64,000 nt of DNA, from positions 310,001-374,000 of the forward strand of contig CBDBMW010000009.1 in the NCBI GenBank assembly GCA_965207595.1. Direction: 5' to 3'. A model generated the notes under the pieces. It searched no databases. It saw nothing but the letters and a program-made list of their open reading frames with translations, and was not told where the DNA came from. Shown here in pieces: positions 23,762 to 30,608 of this stretch (position 1 is the first letter of the stretch; the number at the start of each line of letters is the position of its first letter). Position numbers and translations under genes: made by a program. This DNA comes from JAGWAJ01 sp026707615 (GTDB lineage Bacteria > Acidobacteriota > Vicinamibacteria > Vicinamibacterales > UBA8438).

Positions 23762-24827
23762 GCCGCTGGCGCTGTTGGCCGAGCTGACGTACCGGTGCCC
23801 CCTGCAGTGCCCGTACTGCAGCAACCCGCTGGAGCTCGGCCGCTACCGGCAGGAGCTCGACACCGAGACCTGGATCCGCGTGCTCGGCGAGGCGGCCGAG
23901 CTCGGCGTCGTCCAGCTCCACTTCTCGGGCGGCGAGCCGCTCGTGCGCCGCGACATCCTCGATCTGGTCCGGGAGGCCCGCCGGCTGGAGCTCTACTCGA
24001 ACATGAGCACCGGCGCCACCGTGGTCGACGGCGGCACGCTGGACCGCCTGCGCGAGGCCGGGCTGGATCACCTGCAGGTCAGCCTGCTCGACACCGACCC
24101 GGAATCGAACGACCGGCTCGCCGGCACGCGCTCGTTCGACCGCAAGCGGGACGCCGTGCGGGGCGCCAAGGAGCGCGGCTTCCCGGTGACCCTCAACGTG
24201 GTCCTCCACCGCCAGAACCTCGATCGGATCGAGGAGGTGATCCGCATCGCCCTCGAGTGGAACGTCGACCGGCTGGAGCTCGCGCACACGCAGTACACCG
24301 GCTGGGCGTTCCGCAACCGCGCCGCCCTGATGCCGACGCGCGCGCAGTTCGAGCACGCCGAGGCCGTCGTGGAGCGCGCCCGCGCGGGCGAGGCGGCCCG
24401 GCTCGACATCCTGCACGTCCTGCCCGACTACTACCAGGAGTTCCCGAAGGCGTGCCTGCAGGGCTGGGGCAACGTCTTCATGAACGTCGCCCCCGACGGC
24501 GCCGTGCTGCCGTGCCAGACGGCGCGCGAGATCACGGGGCTCGAGTTCCCGAACGTGCGCGACCACTCGCTGCGCGAGATCTGGACCGAGGCCCCGGTGT
24601 TCCAGCGCTTCCGCGGCACCGACTGGCTGCCGGAGCCGTGCCGGAGCTGCGACCGCCGCGAGGTCGACTTCGGCGGCTGCCGCTGCCAGGCCTTCCTGAT
24701 GACCGGCGACGCGGGAGCCACCGACCCGGTCTGCCACCTCTCCCCCCACCACCACCTGGTGGGCGAGGCGCTCCGGGAAGCGGAGCGGAGCGACCCGCCG
24801 CTCCGCTACCGCGTGATGTCGGCCTGA
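23745..24827 (+). CDS. pqqE: PqqA peptide cyclase PqqE (radical SAM, SPASM)
   Basis: GTG 23745; 360 residues. The radical-SAM cluster motif is C18-x3-C22-x2-C25 in 'TYRCPLQCPYCSNPLEL', followed by 'VVQLHFSGGEPLVRRDILDLV'. The C-terminal SPASM region supplies the auxiliary iron-sulfur ligands: 'VLPCQTAREITG', 'CRSCDRREVDFGGCRCQAF' and 'DPVCHLSPHH'. PqqE forms the carbon-carbon bond between Glu and Tyr of PqqA. It ends 70 bp before an unrelated convergent ATPase gene. Confidence 0.95.
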   Translation: MTTPNRPLALLAELTYRCPLQCPYCSNPLELGRYRQELDTETWIRVLGEAAELGVVQLHFSGGEPLVRRDILDLVREARRLELYSNMSTGATVVDGGTLDRLREAGLDHLQVSLLDTDPESNDRLAGTRSFDRKRDAVRGAKERGFPVTLNVVLHRQNLDRIEEVIRIALEWNVDRLELAHTQYTGWAFRNRAALMPTRAQFEHAEAVVERARAGEAARLDILHVLPDYYQEFPKACLQGWGNVFMNVAPDGAVLPCQTAREITGLEFPNVRDHSLREIWTEAPVFQRFRGTDWLPEPCRSCDRREVDFGGCRCQAFLMTGDAGATDPVCHLSPHHHLVGEALREAERSDPPLRYRVMSA

Positions 24828-24897
24828 CGCGACCCCGGGCCGGGGAGCCGCCGCCCGCCGGGATCGCCGGCGCGAGGCAGGCCGTCCGCACCGCCCC

Positions 24898-26283
24898 TCA
24901 GACCGTGTCCTCCAGCAGCCAGCGGGCGGCCGGGGCCCAGGCGATGCGATCGGGAAGCGGGCGCGGGGGCGGGGAAGCGTCGAGGGTCACCAGGACGAGG
25001 CGCGCATCGCCGTACGCCCGGCCCGCCGAACGGAGTGCGCGCACCTCCCGCTCCCAGGTCGCGTCGTCGGCGGTGTCGAGGCTTACCTGCACGAGCAGCG
25101 GCGCCTCCCCCGGCCGGTGGGCGAAGAAGTCGACCTCCCACCCTTCGGCCGTGCGCAGGTAGGAGACCTCCCAGCCGCGCCGCTCCAGCTCCAGCAGGAC
25201 GGCGGTCTCCAGGGCCCACCCCTGGTAGCGGCGGTCGCTTCGTGCGAACAGCGCGATCAGACCGGGGTCCACGGGATACGCCTTGCGGGGATTGACCATC
25301 CTCTGCCGTTCCGAGGCGGCGTGCAGGGAGACGGTGCGGACCAGGAAGGCGTCCTCCAGGTGGCCGAGGTACGCGTGCAGGGTGTCCTTGCCCACCCGTA
25401 CGCCCTGGGAGCGCAGGGTGTCGTAGTGCTTCCTGACCGAGAAGGCGCCGCCGGGGTTCGCCAGCAACTGCCGCTGCAGCCACCGCAGGGCGACCGGATT
25501 CGTGACCGCGTGCCGATCGATCACGTCGCGCAGGACGACGACGTCGACGTAGCCGGCGAGCAGCGCAACCCGATCGCGCGGGTCCGCGCCCTGCGCCTCG
25601 GGAAAGCCCCCTTCGATGAGATAGCGCCGCAGGCGCTCGTCGAGCGCCGCGCGCGCCGGCATCCCCGGACCCGCCTGGGTGGGGGGGACGACCGCCATCG
25701 ACGTCCGGTTGGGCTCGTCCCCGCTGTGGCGCAGCGCTTCCCGAAAGCTGAAGGGATGGACGAGCACCTCCATCCCCCGGCCGCGCAGGCTCGTCGCCAC
25801 CTCCCGACTCAGCAGGCGGGCCGACGAGCCGGTGACGAAGAACTCGACGCCGCCCGTGTCCATCAGGCGGCGGACCAGCCCCTCCCATCCCGGTACGTAC
25901 TGAATCTCGTCCAGGTAGACGGTGAAGCCGCCCGCGCCCTGGAGATGCGGAAACCGGCGCACGTGCTCGTCGAGCAGCCAGCCCAGGTCGGCGACCGAGA
26001 GGCCGGCGAGCCGCTCGTCCTCGAGCAGGAGCAGCAACTGCGACTCGGGAAGGGCGCCCGCATTCAGGCGGGCGGCCCGGCACTGGGCGAGAAACGACGT
26101 CTTGCCGCTGCGCCGCACGCCGATGACGGCGAACGCCTTGCCGGGAATGGCGGGAAGCCGCACGTCCCGGCGCGTGAGGCGCCGCGGCGCGACCGCCAGC
26201 GACTCGTCGAGCTTGGCGCGCAGGACTTCCCGGGAGATTGTCACTATGGGAGTGACGATATCCGAGAATACGTCACTCCGCAA
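24898..26283 (-). CDS. AAA_14/DUF4143 family ATPase
   Basis: 461 residues from ATG 26283. N-terminal P-loop 'FAVIGVRRSGKTSFLAQC' at about 51-68, Walker B 'FTVYLDEIQYVPGWEGLVR', sensor-like 'EFFVTGSSARLLSREVATSLRGR', then 'VHPFSFREAL' and the DUF4143 C-terminal half with 'GYVDVVVLRDVIDRH' and 'GWALETAVLLELERRGWEVSYLRT' followed by 'EVDFFA', which resembles a PD-(D/E)XK-like remnant. Such ATPases are widespread in variable genomic regions and of unknown role. A second, divergent member is at 41795..43087. Confidence 0.85.
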   Translation of the reverse strand: MRSDVFSDIVTPIVTISREVLRAKLDESLAVAPRRLTRRDVRLPAIPGKAFAVIGVRRSGKTSFLAQCRAARLNAGALPESQLLLLLEDERLAGLSVADLGWLLDEHVRRFPHLQGAGGFTVYLDEIQYVPGWEGLVRRLMDTGGVEFFVTGSSARLLSREVATSLRGRGMEVLVHPFSFREALRHSGDEPNRTSMAVVPPTQAGPGMPARAALDERLRRYLIEGGFPEAQGADPRDRVALLAGYVDVVVLRDVIDRHAVTNPVALRWLQRQLLANPGGAFSVRKHYDTLRSQGVRVGKDTLHAYLGHLEDAFLVRTVSLHAASERQRMVNPRKAYPVDPGLIALFARSDRRYQGWALETAVLLELERRGWEVSYLRTAEGWEVDFFAHRPGEAPLLVQVSLDTADDATWEREVRALRSAGRAYGDARLVLVTLDASPPPRPLPDRIAWAPAARWLLEDTV

Positions 26284-26341
26284 AGGACAATTCGACGAGC
26301 GGGGGCGCGCGCCCCCGCGGCTCCAGACTCCTGGGAGCTTG

Positions 26342-26812
26342 CTAGCGGACGGTGAACGTCCCGGCCACGGTGCGGCCGCCGTCCGGGCGCTGCCGCCGGA
26401 CGGAGGGGACGTCGCCGACCGTGAACTCGAACGTGCCGGTGCGGATGGGCGTGAAGCTGAACTGCGTGGTGCCGCCGACGTCGAACTCGATGGCGCGGAA
26501 CGCCAGCGCCTGCAGGTGCACCTCGATGCCGTTGATGGTGACGATGCGCAGGTGCGAGTTGCGCAACAGGTCGTCGACCTCGAGCCGCCACGGCTCGGCG
26601 CCGTCGCTGGTGACGTTCAGCCGATAGTACTCGCCGGTCACCAGGTCGAAACTCGCGGTGGAGAGCGACGGGCCATCCGGCGTCGTCGCAATCTCCAGGT
26701 GGACGTCGAGCGGCGGTCCGGCGGCCAGATTGCCGCCCACCTGGGCCCGGGCGGGGGCGGCGTGCGTGAGCGCCGTGCAGAAGGACGCGACGACGAGGGT
26801 CCGAAGCAGCAT
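26342..26812 (-). CDS. Secreted beta-sandwich protein, cupredoxin-like without ligands
   Basis: ATG 26812 (MLLRTLVVASFCTALTHAAPARA) gives a signal peptide; an in-frame start 57 bp earlier would bury it. The mature part of about 130 residues has 'IEFDVGGTTQFSFTPIRTGTFEFTVG', which resembles the late strands of cupredoxin-type domains, but the Cys/His/Met copper ligands are absent. Function unknown. It faces away from the DUF4159 gene with 82 bp between starts. Confidence 0.65.
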   Translation of the reverse strand: MLLRTLVVASFCTALTHAAPARAQVGGNLAAGPPLDVHLEIATTPDGPSLSTASFDLVTGEYYRLNVTSDGAEPWRLEVDDLLRNSHLRIVTINGIEVHLQALAFRAIEFDVGGTTQFSFTPIRTGTFEFTVGDVPSVRRQRPDGGRTVAGTFTVR

Positions 26813-26894
26813 GCCGGTGGTTATACCCGAACGCCGCACGGCGGGCCAGTCTCGGCGCGGCGGGGGCACGCGCCGGATGTGGCAGAATGGCGGG

Positions 26895-27716
26895 ATGAAG
26901 CGGCTGGCCGTCGCCCTGGCGGCGCTCGCCGTGCTGCTCGCCCTCGCCGCGGAGGCCGCGTTCGGGCAGTGGGGCTGGCGCTCCCGGTATCCGCCCCGCT
27001 TCCGTCCGCCCGAGCACCGCGACGCCGGCTACTCGTTCTGCCGGCTCATGTACTCCAGCGAGTACGTCGGGCGCGGCATGGGCCGCTGGTCGACCGACTA
27101 TCCCTTCGCCGACATCAACTTCATGATCCGGCTGTCGGAGATGTCGACCACCGACGTCAACTTCGACGCCGACGACGAACCGATCCACTGGGTCGTCCCG
27201 GTCACCGACGACACGCTGTTCGGCTGCCCCTTCATCATCGCCTCGGCCGTCGGCTCGATGGAGCTCTCCGACGAGGACGCCGGCCGCCTGCGCGAGTACC
27301 TGCTGAAGGGCGGCTTCCTGTGGGTGGACGACTTCTGGGGAAGCTGGGAGTGGGCGCAGTGGGTCAGCCAGATCGACAAGGTGCTCCCTGCCGGGCAGTA
27401 CCCGATCGTCGACCTGCCGCTCGATCATCCGCTGTTCCAGACCATGTTCCACATCTGGGAAGTACCGCAGATCGCCAACATCGGGTTCTGGCGGCGCTCC
27501 GGAGGGCGCACCTCGGAACGCGGGCTCGACAGCGAGGAGCCGCACTTCCGCGTGATCTTCGACGAGCGCGGGCGGATCATGGTGGCGATGACGCACAACA
27601 CCGACATCCAGGACGCCTGGGAGCGCGAGCGGGACGACCCGCGCTTCTTCGAGACCTTCGCGCCCGACGGCTACTCGCTGGGCATCAACGTCCTGGTCTA
27701 CGCCATGACGCACTGA
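26895..27716 (+). CDS. DUF4159 domain secreted protein
   Basis: ATG 26895 (MKRLAVALAALAVLLALAAEA) encodes a signal peptide, then 'YSFCRLMYSSEYVGRGMGRWSTDYPFADINFMIRLSEMS', which marks DUF4159, with 'LREYLLKGGFLWVDDFWGSWEWAQW', 'LDHPLFQTMF' and C-terminal 'YSLGINVLVYAMTH'. DUF4159 has a glutamine-amidotransferase-like/flavodoxin-like fold and occurs in Acidobacteriota and Planctomycetota, often near MoxR/VWA genes. That tie is interesting here because a MoxR/VWA operon is 11 kb away, but no direct link is shown. Confidence 0.85.
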   Translation: MKRLAVALAALAVLLALAAEAAFGQWGWRSRYPPRFRPPEHRDAGYSFCRLMYSSEYVGRGMGRWSTDYPFADINFMIRLSEMSTTDVNFDADDEPIHWVVPVTDDTLFGCPFIIASAVGSMELSDEDAGRLREYLLKGGFLWVDDFWGSWEWAQWVSQIDKVLPAGQYPIVDLPLDHPLFQTMFHIWEVPQIANIGFWRRSGGRTSERGLDSEEPHFRVIFDERGRIMVAMTHNTDIQDAWERERDDPRFFETFAPDGYSLGINVLVYAMTH

Positions 27717-27836
27717 CGTCCGGGGCCGACGCCTGTCGGTGCTGAAGATCCGCGTCGATCGCCGCGCGCGGCACCCGCCCTGCGCCGACCTCGTCGTGCC
27801 GCCGGCTCGGGGCCGATGCGCCTGCCACGACGGCCG

Positions 27837-27849
27837 CTACGGCGCAGAC
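27837..27849. repeat. Dispersed 13-mer CTACGGCGCAGAC, copy 3
   Basis: Exact copy, again supplying the TAG stop and C-terminal SAP codons of the minus-strand hydrolase gene, just as at 1548. Confidence 0.8.
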
Positions 27850-28673
27850 TTCGCGGGAACGCCCGCCCGCGTCTTCTTCGAGACGAGGTTGAAGAACGAG
27901 AACAGGTGCTCGACCACCTCGGGGTCCCTCGAGATGAACAGCGAGTGATCGCCGCCCGGGATCTCGATGTAGAGGTGCTGCATCCCGAGCTCCCGCATCT
28001 TCGCCACCGATTCGCGCGCTCGCGCGGCGGGGACGACGCGGTCCTCCGAGCCCTGGATCACCAGGAACGGGATGTGCCGGATGGCGTCCGGGTCGACGTA
28101 GTCGGCGGTCATGCTGCCGCCGGCGACGGCGGCGAGCCCGGCCCAGATGTCCGGGTAGCGGCTGGCGAGGTAGTAGGTGCCGGCGCCGCCCATGGAGTGG
28201 CCCCAGAGATAAGTGCGGTCCTCGTCGATGGCGATCTCGTCCCTGACCAGCCGGAAGACGTTCATGACGTCCTCCTCGGCCCGCCGGTCCTGCTCCGCAT
28301 CGCCGCGGTAGCCGTATCCGCCCCGCCGCGTGTAGCCGAGCGGCGTCACCACGACGTACCCGTGGTGCTCCGCCATGTCGAGGAGTCCGGCGTAGTTCAT
28401 CAGCCAGTCGTACTGGCGCCCGGCGCCGTGGAGCGAGACCATCAGGGGCGCGGGACGCGCAGGGTCGTAGCCGGACGGGACGAACAGCGCGTACGGGATG
28501 GTCTCCCCGGTCTCCTCCATCACGTAGGTGCGATGCTGGACGCGAGGATCGTTGACCGCGTACTCGTCGTCCCGGGCCTCGCGCTGGGCGCTGGCGTCGG
28601 ATGGCACGAGCATCGCGAACCCGAGCAGGGCCGCGATCATCGTGATATGTGCCGGGTGACGGACCGTGTGCAT
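27837..28673 (-). CDS. Secreted alpha/beta hydrolase (polyhydroxybutyrate-depolymerase/esterase-like)
   Basis: Of several starts I favour ATG 28673 (MHTVRHPAHITMIAALLGFAM), 5 nt after GGAGG; ATG 28676 and GTG 28703 are alternatives. A signal peptide ends near DASAQ. Catalytic features are 'PLMVSLHGAGRQYDWLMNYAGLLDMAEHHGYVVVTPLG', the nucleophile 'TYLWGHSMGGAGTYYLA', the acid 'PFLVIQGSEDRVVP' and the His 'IPGGDHSLFIS'. This is the dienelactone-hydrolase/PHB-depolymerase-like esterase class. The stop codon and last residues fall within the 13-bp dispersed repeat at 27837. Confidence 0.85.
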   Translation of the reverse strand: MHTVRHPAHITMIAALLGFAMLVPSDASAQREARDDEYAVNDPRVQHRTYVMEETGETIPYALFVPSGYDPARPAPLMVSLHGAGRQYDWLMNYAGLLDMAEHHGYVVVTPLGYTRRGGYGYRGDAEQDRRAEEDVMNVFRLVRDEIAIDEDRTYLWGHSMGGAGTYYLASRYPDIWAGLAAVAGGSMTADYVDPDAIRHIPFLVIQGSEDRVVPAARARESVAKMRELGMQHLYIEIPGGDHSLFISRDPEVVEHLFSFFNLVSKKTRAGVPAKSAP

Positions 28674-28978
28674 CATCTCCTCCCCCGTTTCGGTAGGCGG
28701 CACTCACGCCGGCCGGGCAGCGGTCCGGCCGGTTGCTCGCCGGCGCCCCCGGATCACCGGGGAGTGCCGAGATCTGCAGCCGGCGCGAAGGCTCGCGCGA
28801 ATCATAGCGGGGGAGCGGTCGCTCGGGTAAACGCGCCGACGGTGGCTCGGCGTAATCACGTAGCGACGAGGGGACGCCACGGTCGAGCCCCGGGGTGGGG
28901 CCGATCGGCGTCGTGGACGGGATGCCACGGGCTGCGGTCGGGCACCGCCCCGGACCGGGCACGCGAGAGGTCTTGACG
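28674..28978. other. Divergent intergenic region, no gene seen
   Basis: 305 bp between the hydrolase and the beta-propeller gene. A small perfect hairpin CCCCGG-atca-CCGGGG lies near 28750. Nothing else stands out. Confidence 0.5.
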
Positions 28979-29987
28979 ATGAGAAACGGGCCAGCAGCGC
29001 TTCTCGCCGCGGTCGTCGCGGTCGGAGGGCTCGGCACGCTTGGTGCGCCTGCAGCCTCCGGCGCGGACATCGAGATCACCGAGTGGGTCGTGCCCTGGGA
29101 GAACACGCGGCCGCGCGACCCCTACGTCGACGGCCAGGGACGGGTCTGGTTCGTCGGCCAGCGGGGCGACTACCTGGCCTACCTGGACCCGGCGACGGGC
29201 GACTTCCGGCGCTACGAGCTCGACCCGGGCACCGGGCCCCACAACCTGATCGTCGACGACGACGGGTTCGTGTGGTACGCGGGCAACCGCGCGATGCATA
29301 TTGGCCGGCTCGATCCGGAGTCGGGGGAGATCGAGAAGATCCTGATGCCGACCCCCGACGCGCGGGACCCGCACACGCTGACCTTCGACCGCAACGGCGA
29401 CATCTGGTTCTCCGTGCAGGGCGGGAGCTTCGTCGGCAAGCTGGGCACGGAGACCGGGAGCGTCGAGCTCGTCCCGGTCGAGGGCCGCGGGCGGCGCCCC
29501 TACGGCATCGTGGTCGACGCGGACAACCGCGCCTGGTTCTGCCAGTTCGGCACCAACCGGCTCGCCACCGTCGATCCGGAGACGCTGGAGCTCGAGGAGT
29601 TCGAGCTGCCGCGGGCCGAGGCGCGGCCGCGCCGGCTGGCCCTCACGTCGAACGGGCACCTGTGGTACGTCGACTACGCGGGCGGTCAGCTCGGCCGCTT
29701 CGATCCGGCCACCGGCGAGGTCCGGGAGTGGGCGGTCCCCGGCGGCGCGGAGGCCCGGCCGTACGGCATGGCCGTCGACGCAGAGGACCGGCTGTACTTC
29801 GTGGAGTCGGGCGTGCGGCCGAACCGCTTCGTCGGCTTCGACCCGGCCGCCGAGGAGTTCTTCGCGATGACCGAGATCGCCAGCGGGGGCGGAACCGTCC
29901 GCCACATGTACTACCACCCCCCGACCGGCGACATCTGGTTCGGCACCGACACGAACAACCATCGGCCGCGCGCGCGTCGCGCCGTAA
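28979..29987 (+). CDS. Secreted Vgb-like beta-propeller protein, frameshifted at C-terminus
   Basis: ATG 28979 opens a signal peptide (MRNGPAALLAAVVAVGG). The body is a run of about six blades with repeating 'G.vWf......igrldp.tge' units, e.g. 'PHNLIVDDDGFVWYAGNRAMHIGRLDPESG', typical of virginiamycin-B-lyase (Vgb)/streptogramin-lyase-like propellers. The open frame carries on to 30286, but the natural end 'TNN-IGRARVAP-stop' appears one base out of frame at 29961-29987. An extra C in 'AACAACCATC' (29959-29960) explains this. The ~100-residue tail of the long frame only overlies an antisense gene. Likely a periplasmic lyase-like or binding protein; true substrate unknown. Confidence 0.8.
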
Positions 29988-30015
29988 CCGATAGCGAGCG
30001 TCGGCGAACCCGGGC

Positions 30016-30555
30016 TCAGGGCCGGCCCGGCCTCGCGGCTCCGAGCGCGATCGCCTCGGCCTCGGACGCGGATTCCTCCGCCGTGCGCCCTGCCGTGTCG
30101 ATGACGTGCGCGGTCGTCCACGGTTCGTACCGTCGATCCAGGACCTGCTGCCAGGTCGGCAGCACCAGACCGGGGATCTCGGCGTCGCGCGACTCGACCC
30201 GCCGGCGGTGCTGGGCCCTGTCGCTGCAGACCACCTCGATCTCGAGGAGCTCCACCGCCATGCGCGCCGCGGCCCCGCACCAGTAGGCGCGCGTGATCGC
30301 CAGCGGGTTGACCGAGTCGACGATGACGGTGCGTCCGACGCGCAGGTTGTCCTCGGCGAGATCGCGGGCGGCCAGGTACCCCTCCGGCCCCGAAACCGTG
30401 AAGCCGGCGTTCCGCATCGCCTGCTCGATCGTGTCGATGCGCAGATGCACCGCCCCGATGCGCCGCGCCAGCGACCGGGCCAGGGCCGACTTGCCCACGC
30501 CGGGGAGGCCGCCCAGGGCGATCAGCATCGCCGGTTCCGGCGGCCGCGCCGACAT
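30016..30555 (-). CDS. P-loop kinase-like ATPase
   Basis: 179 residues from ATG 30555; ATG 30528 (MLIALGGLPGVGKSALARSL) is an equally good start. Walker A is G-L-P-G-V-G-K-S, and 'VHLRIDTIEQAMRN' with 'VGRTVIVDSVNPLAITRAYW' and 'RRRVESRDAEIPGLVLPTWQQVLDRRYEPW' fit the zeta-toxin/chloramphenicol-phosphotransferase/gluconate-kinase-like group of small-molecule kinases. The substrate is not evident. It is convergent with the beta-propeller gene. Confidence 0.8.
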   Translation of the reverse strand: MSARPPEPAMLIALGGLPGVGKSALARSLARRIGAVHLRIDTIEQAMRNAGFTVSGPEGYLAARDLAEDNLRVGRTVIVDSVNPLAITRAYWCGAAARMAVELLEIEVVCSDRAQHRRRVESRDAEIPGLVLPTWQQVLDRRYEPWTTAHVIDTAGRTAEESASEAEAIALGAARPGRP

Positions 30556-30608
30556 GGCGACCGCGCGGGCATCGAGACGGCACTCTGGAGGTGGCTCCGT
30601 CCTCGGCG

